DNA of 10,665 nt from an uncultured Actinomycetes bacterium (GTDB lineage: Bacteria; Actinomycetota; Thermoleophilia; Solirubrobacterales; 70-9). The notes under the pieces are model-generated. The model saw only the letters and a program-made list of their open reading frames with translations. It made no database searches and was not told the DNA's origin. Positions 1 to 6,062 of this stretch are shown here, piece after piece. The stretch lies in NCBI GenBank assembly GCA_946479725.1, contig CAMLHB010000068.1:1-10665 (forward strand). The letters are read 5' to 3'. Position numbers and translations under genes: made by a program. How positions within the stretch are numbered: position 1 is the stretch's first letter; every line of letters starts with the position of its first letter.

Positions 1-237
1 TTGCTCCTGGCCTTCGTCAGCCTCTCGCTCGGCCTGGTCAACCTGCTGCCGATCCTGCCGCTCGACGGCGGCCACATCTTCTGGGCGCTGGTCGAGAAGC
101 TGCGGGGCCGGCCGGTCTCGCTGCGGGTGGTGGAGCGGGCGACGATGGTCGGCATCGCCCTCGTCCTCATGCTCTTCTTCCTCGGCCTCTCCAACGACAT
201 CGGCCGAATAACCGGCGAAGGCTTCGAAGTCCGATAG
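1..237 (+). CDS. Site-2 membrane metalloprotease (M50/RseP family), C-terminal fragment
   Basis: This is the last 78 codons of a gene whose start lies upstream of the window; the TTG at position 1 is probably an internal Leu. Near residues 14-24 it has NLLPILPLDGG, the conserved NxxP...LDGG motif of M50 intramembrane proteases, in which the Asp is the third zinc ligand (the HExxH motif would be upstream). Hydrophobic stretches at about residues 1-18 and 48-64 fit the last membrane segments. Family members cut membrane-bound anti-sigma factors or other single-pass proteins within the bilayer. ispG starts 71 nt downstream, the common actinobacterial order of the RseP-like gene followed by ispG. 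The target protein cannot be told from this fragment. Confidence 0.88.
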   Translation: MLLAFVSLSLGLVNLLPILPLDGGHIFWALVEKLRGRPVSLRVVERATMVGIALVLMLFFLGLSNDIGRITGEGFEVR

Positions 238-308
238 CCCCGGCCATGCCCAACCACAGCCACGCCCAGGTACAGGATCCGGGACGCCTCTCTCAGTAGG
301 CTTCAGAG

Positions 309-1565
309 ATGGCTTCAAAAAGGCAAATCTTCGTCGGCGGCGTGCCGATCGGCGGCGGGGCGCCGGTTGCCGTGCAGACGATGACCAAGACCGAGACCGC
401 CAACCTGGCGGCGACGATGGAGCAGATCCGCAAGGTCGCCGACGCCGGGGCGGACCTGGTCCGCTGCGCGGTGCCGCGCGAGCAGGACGCGGAGGCGCTG
501 AAGACGATCGTCAAGGAATCGCCGATCCCGGTGATCGCCGACATCCATTTCAACCACACGCTGGCGCTGAAAGCGATCGACGCCGGCGCCCACTGCATCC
601 GCCTCAACCCGGGCAACATCGGCGGCCGCGAGAAGGTCGCCGAGGTGGCGGAGAAGGCGAACGCGAAGGGCGTGCCGATGCGGATCGGCGTCAACTCGGG
701 CTCGCTCCCCAAACACCTGCACGAGCGCGAGCGCGAGGCGCCGGTCGAGGCCCTGGTCGCCGCCGCGATCGAGTTCGTCGAGCTGATGGAGGGCCTCGAC
801 TTCGAGAACTTCAAGGTCTCGATCAAGTCGACCAACGTGCCGAACACGATCGCCGCCAACCGCCTGCTCTCGGAGAGGATCCCCTATCCACTGCACCTCG
901 GGGTCACGGAGGCGGGGACGAAATGGGGCGGCTCGCTGAAAAGCGCGGTCGGCCTGGGGACTTTGCTCGCCGACGGGATCGGCGACACGATCCGGATCAG
1001 CCTCTCGACCTTCCACGCCGAGGAGGAGGTCAAGGTCGCCTGGGAGATCCTCAAGGCGCTGCAGCTGCGCGAGCGCGGCCCGGTCCTGATCGCCTGCCCG
1101 ACCTGCGGCCGCCTCCAGTTCGACATGGACTCGGTCGTCGCCGAAATCGAGAAGCGGCTCGAAAGCTACGCCGAGCCGGTTGAGGTCGCCGTCCTCGGCT
1201 GCGCCGTCAACGGCATCGGCGAGGCCAGCCACGCCGACTTCGGCATCGCCGGCGCCAAGAACGAGGGCCTGATCTTCGCCGGCGGCAAACCGCTCCGCAA
1301 GGTCCCGCAGGAGAAGCTCGTCGACACCCTCTTCGAGGAGATCGACAAGTCCCTCGACCGCGGTGGCCAGGTCGAGTTCGACGAGGCCGAGTCCCGCGAG
1401 GGAGCCGAGTGGGTCGCCAACATCGAGCGCGAAAACGCCGGCGACCTCACCCCCGAGAAGATCGCCGCCATGGAGAAGGAAGCCGTCGAACGCGGCGAGT
1501 CCGACAAGGTCCTCCTCGACGAGGAGGCTTCGCCGACGGCGAGCCGCAGGTTCACGCGGGCCTAG
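309..1565 (+). CDS. ispG: 4-hydroxy-3-methylbut-2-enyl diphosphate synthase (IspG/GcpE)
   Basis: Cytosolic [4Fe-4S] enzyme of the MEP isoprenoid pathway that reduces MEcPP to HMBPP. The N-terminal TIM-barrel part shows VGGVPIGGGAPVAVQTMTKT (residues 9-28) and IRLNPGNIGG (97-106). The cluster ligands are Cys263 and Cys266 (CPTCGR) and Cys298 (GCAVNGIGEA), with the conserved Glu305. The 35- and 7-residue spacings equal those of E. coli IspG (C270/C273/C305/E312). At 418 aa it is longer than usual (about 360-385): after about residue 350 comes an acidic, helix-prone tail rich in Glu, Asp, Arg and Lys with no family motif. ATG at 309 has an AGG 8 nt upstream. The proS start lies 17 nt beyond the stop, so the two are probably co-transcribed. 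Confidence 0.97.
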   Translation: MASKRQIFVGGVPIGGGAPVAVQTMTKTETANLAATMEQIRKVADAGADLVRCAVPREQDAEALKTIVKESPIPVIADIHFNHTLALKAIDAGAHCIRLNPGNIGGREKVAEVAEKANAKGVPMRIGVNSGSLPKHLHEREREAPVEALVAAAIEFVELMEGLDFENFKVSIKSTNVPNTIAANRLLSERIPYPLHLGVTEAGTKWGGSLKSAVGLGTLLADGIGDTIRISLSTFHAEEEVKVAWEILKALQLRERGPVLIACPTCGRLQFDMDSVVAEIEKRLESYAEPVEVAVLGCAVNGIGEASHADFGIAGAKNEGLIFAGGKPLRKVPQEKLVDTLFEEIDKSLDRGGQVEFDEAESREGAEWVANIERENAGDLTPEKIAAMEKEAVERGESDKVLLDEEASPTASRRFTRA

Positions 1566-1582
1566 CGGATAGGTTTCGCGGT

Positions 1583-3298
1583 GTGAGCCGCCTCTCCCAG
1601 ACCTTCCTCCCGACCCTGAAGGACGCGCCTACGGATGCGGAGGCGCTTTCGCACAAGCTGATGGTGCGGGCCGGGTTGATCCGGCAGCTGGGGGCGGGGC
1701 TTTGGACCTATTTGCCTGCCGGATGGCGGGTGCAGCGGCGGGTCCAGGCGATCGTCCGCGAGGAGATGGAGGGAATCGGCTGTCAGGAGATGCTGATGCC
1801 GGTCCTGCAGCCCGCCGAGGCCTGGGAGAAGACGGGGCGGTACGGGATCGAGGAGCTGTTCAAGCTCGAGGACCGCAAGGGGTCGCCGCTGGTCCTGGCG
1901 ATGACGCACGAGGAGGCGGTCACCTACCACGTGGCGCGGGAGGTGCGCTCCTACCGGGACCTGCCGCTGATGGTCTTCCACATCCAGACCAAGGAGCGCG
2001 ACGAGCCGCGGCCGCGGGCCGGGGTGCTGCGGACCCGCGAGTTCACGATGAAGGATGCCTATTCGTTCGACCGCGACGAGGAGGGACTGGCGCGCTCCTA
2101 TGAGCTGCAGGCGGGCGCTTATGAGCGGATCCTCGATCGCTGCGGGCTGCGCTGGTACCGGGTCAAATCCGACGTCGGGATGATGGGCGGCACCGACGCC
2201 GACGAGTACATGGCGCCCTGTCCAGCCGGCGAGGACGCCGTGGCGCTGGCGCCCGGCTACGCGGCCAACGTCGAGGTCGCGGCGGCCGAGCCGCAACCGG
2301 TCGAGCTGCCGGCGCCGCTGGCCGCCCCAGAGGAGGTCGACACCCCCGGGATGACCAAGGTCGAGGAGGTGGCGGCGCACCTCGGCCTGTCCGAGGGCGC
2401 CCTGATCAAGACCCTGCCGATCATCGTCGAGGGCCGGGGGATGGTCCTCGTCCTCCTCCGCGGCGACCACCGGCTCAACGAGGTGAAGCTGCGAAACAGG
2501 ATGAAGACCGACTTCCGCCAGGCGAGCGCCGAGGAGATCGAGGCCCAGCTCGGCCCGGTCGGCTACCTCGGCCCGGTCGGCTACCTCGGCCCGGTCGGCG
2601 GCGGCCTGCCGATCATCGTCGACGCCGCCCTCACCGGGAACAGCTACGTGACCGGCGCCAACAAGCCGAACACCCACCTGCGCGGCGTCGATCCCTCGCG
2701 CGATTTCGAGGCCTACGCGATGGACGTGCGGACGGTCGAGGCCGGCGACATCGCCCCCGGCGGCGGCAGGATCGAGATCGAGACGGCGATCGAGGTCGGC
2801 AACATCTTCAAGCTCGGCACCCGCTACTCGGAGCCGCTCGGCGCCACCTACCTCGACGAGAGCGGCGCCGAACACCCGATCGTCATGGGCTCCTACGGGA
2901 TCGGCCCGGCTCGGATCGTCGCCGCCTCGATCGAGCAGCGGGCAGACGAGCGGGGGATCGTCTGGCCGCGGCAGCTCGCCCCCTGGGGGGTCCACCTGGT
3001 CTCGCTGGCGAAGGCGGGGGAGCCCGAGCGCGAGGCCGCCGACAAGCTCTACCAGGAGCTGCGGGCGGCGGGCGGCGAGGTCCTCTACGACGACCGCGAC
3101 TCCGGACCGGGGGAGAAGCTGACCGACGCCGAGCTGCTCGGCTGCCCGCTGCGGATCGTCGCCGGCCGCCGCGGCCTCGCCAACGGCGTCGTCGAGGCAA
3201 GCGAGCGGGCCTCGGGCGTAGAGCACGAGCTGCCGCTGGCGGACGCGGCCGAACAGGCGCTGGGGCTGCTGGGCGGCCTCGACCGCGCCGATGGCTAG
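1583..3298 (+). CDS. proS: Prolyl-tRNA synthetase, bacterial type with editing domain
   Basis: Class II aminoacyl-tRNA synthetase charging tRNA-Pro. I take GTG at 1583 as start: the product then begins VSRLSQTFLPTLKDAP, aligning with the known N terminus of bacterial ProS, and is 571 aa long (E. coli 572). The frame is open upstream to 1409, but that part overlaps ispG. Motif 2 is the RTREFTMKDAYSF stretch (150-162) and motif 3 is GSYGIGPAR (436-444, Arg444). Between motifs 2 and 3 lies the YbaK-like insertion domain that clears Ala-tRNA-Pro; Lys276 (LIKTL) matches the E. coli editing Lys279. The C-terminal anticodon-binding domain starts near 465. Oddity: an 18-bp unit repeated three times (2549-2602) encodes LGPVGY-LGPVGY-LGPVGG in the editing domain. 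The stop overlaps the next gene by 8 nt. Confidence 0.97.
   Translation: MSRLSQTFLPTLKDAPTDAEALSHKLMVRAGLIRQLGAGLWTYLPAGWRVQRRVQAIVREEMEGIGCQEMLMPVLQPAEAWEKTGRYGIEELFKLEDRKGSPLVLAMTHEEAVTYHVAREVRSYRDLPLMVFHIQTKERDEPRPRAGVLRTREFTMKDAYSFDRDEEGLARSYELQAGAYERILDRCGLRWYRVKSDVGMMGGTDADEYMAPCPAGEDAVALAPGYAANVEVAAAEPQPVELPAPLAAPEEVDTPGMTKVEEVAAHLGLSEGALIKTLPIIVEGRGMVLVLLRGDHRLNEVKLRNRMKTDFRQASAEEIEAQLGPVGYLGPVGYLGPVGGGLPIIVDAALTGNSYVTGANKPNTHLRGVDPSRDFEAYAMDVRTVEAGDIAPGGGRIEIETAIEVGNIFKLGTRYSEPLGATYLDESGAEHPIVMGSYGIGPARIVAASIEQRADERGIVWPRQLAPWGVHLVSLAKAGEPEREAADKLYQELRAAGGEVLYDDRDSGPGEKLTDAELLGCPLRIVAGRRGLANGVVEASERASGVEHELPLADAAEQALGLLGGLDRADG
2549..2602 (+). repeat. Three-copy 18-bp in-frame tandem repeat inside proS
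   Basis: The unit CTCGGCCCGGTCGGCTAC occurs at 2549-2566 and, identically, at 2567-2584. A third copy at 2585-2602 differs only in its last codon (GGC for TAC). It encodes residues 323-340 as LGPVGY, LGPVGY, LGPVGG. ProS homologues I recall have a single LGPV-type segment here, so the extra copies look like a recent slippage or unequal-crossover duplication that kept the frame. Confidence 0.9.
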
Positions 3299-3929
3299 CC
3301 GCAACCCCTTCGGTCGCGGCCGCGCGCGCCGCCTCTTCGGCCTCGACCGCAGCGCCCCGCCGCCGCGCTCGACCCGCAAAGGGGAGCCGTTGCACCCATG
3401 GACGATTCCCAACGCCGTCGGCTACCTGCGGATGGCGGCGCTGCCGGTCTTCCTCGTCCTCGCCTACAGCACCGACGACGGCACCTCGCTCCTCTCGGCG
3501 ATGGTCTTCTGGGCGATCGCCGCCGGCGACTACCTGGACGGGATCCTCGCCCGCCTGACCGGCCAGTACAGCCGCATGGGGGCGCTCCTGGACCCGCTGG
3601 TCGACCGGCTGACGATCCTCGCCGGCGCCGTCGTCTGCTGGAGCTTCGAGCTGCTGCCGCGCTGGGCGCTGGCGCTGCTGGCGCTGCGCGAGCTGACGAT
3701 GCTCTTCCTCGCCTGGTTCGGCCTCCGCCACGGCGTCGACATCGACGTCAACTGGCCGGGTCGGATCTCCGTCTTCCCGATCATGGGCGGGATCTTCCTC
3801 GCCCTGCTCGCCCCCGGCTGGGTGGCGACGGCGCTCCTGCTCTGGGGTCTGGCGATGGCGATCCTCGCCACCGTCCTCTACGCCCAGACCGGGATCCGCG
3901 CGGTTCGCGCCAGCAGGCCCGCAAGCTGA
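3291..3929 (+). CDS. CDP-alcohol phosphatidyltransferase family membrane protein (PgsA-like)
   Basis: Integral membrane enzyme that transfers a phosphatidyl group from CDP-diacylglycerol to an alcohol acceptor in phospholipid synthesis. The full family signature D-x2-DG-x2-AR-x8-G-x3-D-x3-D is present: Asp80, Asp83-Gly84, Ala87-Arg88, Gly97, Asp101, Asp105. Several hydrophobic segments surround it (about 43-60, 65-79, 107-122, 124-142, 160-185). The first 35 residues are basic and Pro-rich, probably cytoplasmic. ATG 3291 overlaps the proS stop (ATGGCTAG), implying translational coupling; an in-frame TTG at 3390 would remove the basic leader and is the main alternative. The acceptor (glycerol-3-phosphate, inositol phosphate or other) cannot be read from the motif. 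In mycobacteria a paralogue annotated pgsA2 lies a few genes from garA, so the neighbourhood is familiar. Confidence 0.88.
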   Translation: MASRNPFGRGRARRLFGLDRSAPPPRSTRKGEPLHPWTIPNAVGYLRMAALPVFLVLAYSTDDGTSLLSAMVFWAIAAGDYLDGILARLTGQYSRMGALLDPLVDRLTILAGAVVCWSFELLPRWALALLALRELTMLFLAWFGLRHGVDIDVNWPGRISVFPIMGGIFLALLAPGWVATALLLWGLAMAILATVLYAQTGIRAVRASRPAS

Positions 3930-3948
3930 CGCCCAGCTTGACCCGAAC

Positions 3949-3978
3949 CTTCAACCTAGGGTTGAACCTTGGTTGAAG
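3949..3978. promoter_or_regulatory. Putative operator: three GGTTGAA/TTCAACC half-sites
   Basis: Half-sites lie at TTCAACC 3950-3956, GGTTGAA 3960-3966 and GGTTGAA 3971-3977. The first two form a perfect 7-bp inverted repeat around TAG. The first and third form a perfect 8-bp inverted repeat, CTTCAACC 3949-3956 with GGTTGAAG 3971-3978. Half-site centres are 10 and 11 bp apart, so all face the same side of the helix. The array overlaps the -35 box and spacer of the promoter below. The MerR regulator encoded three genes downstream is the natural candidate ligand; that link is inference. Confidence 0.65.
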
Positions 3979-3991
3979 AGGCAGCTATGAT
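3962..3991 (+). promoter_or_regulatory. Predicted promoter of the rsiG-FHA-merR operon
   Basis: TTGAAC (3962-3967) and TATGAT (3986-3991) are separated by 18 nt, close to the housekeeping consensus and conspicuously A/T-rich against the surrounding GC. Transcription would start near 3998, leaving a leader of about 42 nt before the ATG at 4040. The -35 box is part of the middle half-site and the third half-site lies in the spacer. A bound protein could therefore block polymerase or, MerR-style, remodel the slightly long spacer. Confidence 0.6.
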
Positions 3992-4008
3992 CGGCACCCG
4001 CGCAAACC

Positions 4009-4035
4009 GGAGGCGACGCCTCCTCGAGTTAGGAG
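4009..4035 (+). promoter_or_regulatory. Leader with two competing hairpins around the Shine-Dalgarno
   Basis: GGAGGC (4009-4014) pairs with GCCTCC (4018-4023) around a GAC loop. Alternatively CTCCT (4020-4024) pairs with the Shine-Dalgarno AGGAG (4031-4035) around a 6-nt loop. The two stems share 4020-4023 and exclude each other: the first frees the ribosome-binding site of the 4040 gene, the second hides it. The complementarity is seen directly; any regulatory use is inference, and stems this short can arise by chance in GC-rich DNA. Confidence 0.35.
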
Positions 4036-4039
4036 CACG

Positions 4040-4309
4040 ATGGAGGAGACCTTTCCCGATCTCGGATCCCTCAGCGACAAGGAGCTGAAGGACATGATCG
4101 ACAACCTGACGGCGGAGGAGAACGAGATCTCCTACAAGCGGCGCGTCCTGCACGGGAAGATCGACATCCTGCGTGCCGAGCTGGTCAACCGGCTGCGCCA
4201 GAAACGGGAGGCCGGCGACTCGCTGATCTCCGGCGACGACGTCGAGCAGCTGACCCAGATCCTGGCCGGCAAGACCCAGCCCCCGACGGAAGACGATCCC
4301 GCCGCCTAG
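4040..4309 (+). CDS. rsiG: RsiG-like single-motif anti-sigma factor (c-di-GMP-binding candidate)
   Basis: Small soluble helical protein of 89 aa with a strong ribosome-binding site (AGGAG, 4 nt before ATG). Residues 12-56 are strongly helical and coiled-coil-like. The segment EENEISYKRRVLHGKIDIL carries Glu27-x3-Ser31-x2-Arg34-x3-His38-x3-Asp42. That matches the E(X)3S(X)2R(X)3Q(X)3D c-di-GMP motif of RsiG, with Gln replaced by His. Streptomyces RsiG has two such motifs in one chain and holds sigma WhiG when loaded with c-di-GMP. Basal actinobacteria such as Rubrobacter have small one-motif RsiGs that bind as homodimers. One motif and this length fit the second type. The C-terminal 20 residues look disordered. 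No WhiG-type sigma gene is in the window. It is the first gene of the operon, 11 nt before the FHA gene. Membership in the family is likely; ligand binding is inferred. Confidence 0.8.
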   Translation: MEETFPDLGSLSDKELKDMIDNLTAEENEISYKRRVLHGKIDILRAELVNRLRQKREAGDSLISGDDVEQLTQILAGKTQPPTEDDPAA

Positions 4310-4320
4310 CGGCAGCTGCG

Positions 4321-4794
4321 ATGGCCGTCCACTGTCCCGAGTGCGGGTTCGCCAACCCCGAGGGGGCGAACTACTGCCAGAAGTGCGGCGCCTACCTGGG
4401 CGGCCCGAAAGAGGGCGGCGAGGACCCGACGACGATGACCTACCGGGTCGACGAGACCGGCGAGATGACGCCTGTTGACATCGAGGAGGTGGTCTCCGAG
4501 AGCGGGGCGGCGCTGGTGATCCGCTCCGGCGGCGGCCGCGCCGGCGAGAGCTTCAGCCTCACCGAAGAGCGGGTCAGCATCGGCCGCAGCCCCGACGCCG
4601 GCGTTTTTCTCGACGACGTCACCGTCTCCCGCAACCACGCGCTGCTGGTGCGCCGGCGCGACGGCCTCTACATCGACGACCTCGGCTCACTCAACGGCAC
4701 CTACGTCAACCGGCGTCGGATCGAGTCCCACCGGCTCGCCGACGGCGACGAGATCCAGGTCGGGAAGTACAAGCTGAGCTACCTGGAGCACTGA
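4321..4794 (+). CDS. Zinc-ribbon plus FHA domain protein, GarA/OdhI-like
   Basis: 157-aa cytosolic protein with three parts. Residues 5-22 hold a zinc ribbon, CPEC-x10-CQKC (Cys5, Cys8, Cys19, Cys22). A linker of about 25-60 contains DPTTMTY (Thr37, Thr38, Thr40), resembling the double-Thr phospho-site ahead of the FHA domain in mycobacterial GarA. Residues 65-157 form an FHA domain with GRS (88-90), SRNH (103-106) and NGTYVN (125-130), the phosphothreonine-reading signature. GarA/OdhI bind and control 2-oxoglutarate dehydrogenase and glutamate enzymes unless phosphorylated by Ser/Thr kinases, after which the FHA domain folds onto its own tail. The following MerR gene matches the mycobacterial garA-Rv1828 and corynebacterial odhI-ftsR order. 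The zinc ribbon is absent from GarA/OdhI as I know them. The ribosome-binding site is weak, suggesting coupling to the preceding gene. Confidence 0.87.
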   Translation: MAVHCPECGFANPEGANYCQKCGAYLGGPKEGGEDPTTMTYRVDETGEMTPVDIEEVVSESGAALVIRSGGGRAGESFSLTEERVSIGRSPDAGVFLDDVTVSRNHALLVRRRDGLYIDDLGSLNGTYVNRRRIESHRLADGDEIQVGKYKLSYLEH

Positions 4795-4795
4795 G

Positions 4796-5542
4796 GTGAC
4801 GCTCTCCTCCGGACAGCCGACGCGGGCCGCGGAAGCGGGTAGCCGCCCCCGCAAGGCGCTGACGATCGGCGCCGTCTGCAAAATCCTCCAGAGCGAATTC
4901 GACGATGTCTCGATCTCGAAGATCCGCTACCTGGAGGACCAGAAGCTGCTGAGCCCGCGGCGGACCTCCGGTGGCTACCGCCTCTACAGCCAATCCGACG
5001 TCGAACGGCTGCGGACGATCCTGCGGCTGCAGCGCGACGAGTTCCTGCCGCTGCGGGTGATCCGCCAGGAGCTCGCCTCCGGCGGCGACCTCGTGCTCCC
5101 CGACGGCGAGCGCAAGCCGGCCGGCGGCGCGGTGCGGCGGGCGATCCTCGTCGATACCTCGCGCGCCTACCTCTCGCTCGACGAGGTGGTCGAGGAGACC
5201 GGGGCGCGGGAGGAGCTGGTCTCCGAGCTGGAGAACTTCGGGATCGTGCAGCCGGAAAAACGCGACGGGAAAGTGGTCTACGACGAGACCGACCGGGAGA
5301 TCATCCGCGCCGCCAACGAGCTCTCCCGGGTCGGCGTCGGGGCCCGCAACCTGCGCGTCTTCCGCTCGTCGGCCGACCGCGAGGCGAACCTGCTGGAAGC
5401 GCTGCTCGGCCCGTCGCTGCGCTCGCGCAACCCCGAGCGCCGCAAGGAGGCGCTGGAAAGCCTGGAAAGCCTGGCGGCGACTGTCTCCCACCTCAAGCAC
5501 CTGCTGCTGGTTCGGGACCTGCGCCGCCTGGCCGGCGAATAG
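4796..5542 (+). CDS. MerR-family transcriptional regulator, FtsR/Rv1828-like
   Basis: 248 aa. The winged-helix MerR DNA-binding domain is at about residues 22-95: LTIGAVCKIL, then SISKIRYLEDQKLLSPRRTSGGYRLYSQSDVERLRTI, including the family hallmarks KIRYLE and SGGYRLY. The rest is unlike classical metal-sensing MerRs. It has no Cys metal site and a long C-terminal part with a second helical domain (about 120-200) ending in a probable dimer coiled coil (about 205-245). This fits the actinobacterial group of Rv1828 and C. glutamicum FtsR (activator of ftsZ), encoded next to GarA/OdhI, as here. GTG 4796 starts 1 nt after the FHA stop with GGAG 7 nt upstream. It may autoregulate through the repeats at 3949-3978. 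Confidence 0.88.
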   Translation: MTLSSGQPTRAAEAGSRPRKALTIGAVCKILQSEFDDVSISKIRYLEDQKLLSPRRTSGGYRLYSQSDVERLRTILRLQRDEFLPLRVIRQELASGGDLVLPDGERKPAGGAVRRAILVDTSRAYLSLDEVVEETGAREELVSELENFGIVQPEKRDGKVVYDETDREIIRAANELSRVGVGARNLRVFRSSADREANLLEALLGPSLRSRNPERRKEALESLESLAATVSHLKHLLLVRDLRRLAGE

Positions 5543-5552
5543 CCGCCGCCCT

Positions 5553-6002
5553 GTGGCCCGCGTCACCCGCACGCGCACCGTCGAGGCGCCGCTCGCCGAC
5601 GTCTGGAAGCTCGTCTCCGACCCCTACAGCCTGCCGCGCTGGTGGCCGCGGACCGGCAGGGTCGAGAACGTCGCGGGCGACGGCGGGCGGCGGACGCGCT
5701 GGACCAAGGTGCTGGAGACGGCGGAGGGGCGCGGCGTGCGGGCCGACTTCCGTTGCGTCAGCTCGGCCGAGAACGAGCGCTACGTCTGGGAGCAGGAGTT
5801 GGCGGGGACGCCGTTCGAGCGGCACCTGAAAGCGCTGCAGGTGGAGGTGCGGCTGCGCGGACGCGACGGCGGCACGGAGGTCAGCCTGACGGAGGAGCAG
5901 TCGCTGAAAGGGATGTCGAAGCTCGGCTCGCCGCTGATGCGCCGCGCCCGCGCCGCGATCCTCGACGAAGCCCTCGACGGCATCGAAGGGGCGCTGACGT
6001 GA
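5553..6002 (+). CDS. SRPBCC-superfamily (polyketide cyclase/START-like) protein
   Basis: 149 aa with the typical N terminus of SRPBCC ligand-binding proteins: a first strand RTRTVEAPLADVWKLVSDP followed by YSLPRWWP (residues 28-35). Alternating strands follow, then a long C-terminal helix (about 120-148), which together form a helix-grip cavity for a hydrophobic ligand. There is no catalytic signature, so ligand and reaction are unknown. GTG 5553 lies 10 nt after the MerR stop and the ribosome-binding site is weak. Position between a MerR regulator and an ether-lipid-type flavoenzyme suggests a lipid-like ligand, but that is only context. Confidence 0.8.
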   Translation: MARVTRTRTVEAPLADVWKLVSDPYSLPRWWPRTGRVENVAGDGGRRTRWTKVLETAEGRGVRADFRCVSSAENERYVWEQELAGTPFERHLKALQVEVRLRGRDGGTEVSLTEEQSLKGMSKLGSPLMRRARAAILDEALDGIEGALT

Positions 6003-6015
6003 GCCCCCAAAGCCG

Positions 6016-6062
6016 AACTGCATCAACTTGGCTACCTGCTGGGTTGCGAAGTTGATGCAGTT
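6016..6062. repeat. 47-bp near-perfect inverted repeat over the next gene's start
   Basis: Arms 6016-6036 and 6042-6062 are complementary at 19 of 21 positions (mismatches 6030/6048 and 6033/6045) around a 5-nt loop, TGCTG. The outer 14 bp are perfect (AACTGCATCAACTT / AAGTTGATGCAGTT). CCG 6013-6015 and CGG 6064-6066 can extend the stem across one bulged G. It fills most of the gap between the SRPBCC stop and the next gene, and the probable ATG (6055) is in the right arm. No T-tract follows, so it is not a canonical terminator. Confidence 0.85.

Noticed and set aside
1409..1582. Upstream extension of the proS frame
   Set aside because: It overlaps the end of ispG in another frame, gives a basic low-complexity leader, and the GTG at 1583 reproduces the known ProS N terminus and length.
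1562..3412. Long minus-strand open frame of about 616 codons over proS
   Set aside because: The plus strand carries a full-length ProS with all motifs. The antisense frame is a GC-bias artefact with low-complexity, Arg/Asp/Leu-rich composition and no recognisable domain.
3949..3978. HspR (HAIR) heat-shock operator
   Set aside because: HAIR is CTTGAGT-N7-ACTCAAG; the repeats here are TTCAACC/GGTTGAA with 3- or 14-nt spacing, and no heat-shock gene follows.
5453..5470. Two-copy CTGGAAAGC repeat in the MerR gene
   Set aside because: It encodes a Leu-Glu-Ser coiled-coil repeat and is too short to mean more than helix periodicity with biased codon use.
6016..6062. Integron attC site or canonical rho-independent terminator
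   Set aside because: The attC R-box consensus (GTTRRRY) is not met, no integrase or cassette is nearby, and no T-run follows the stem.
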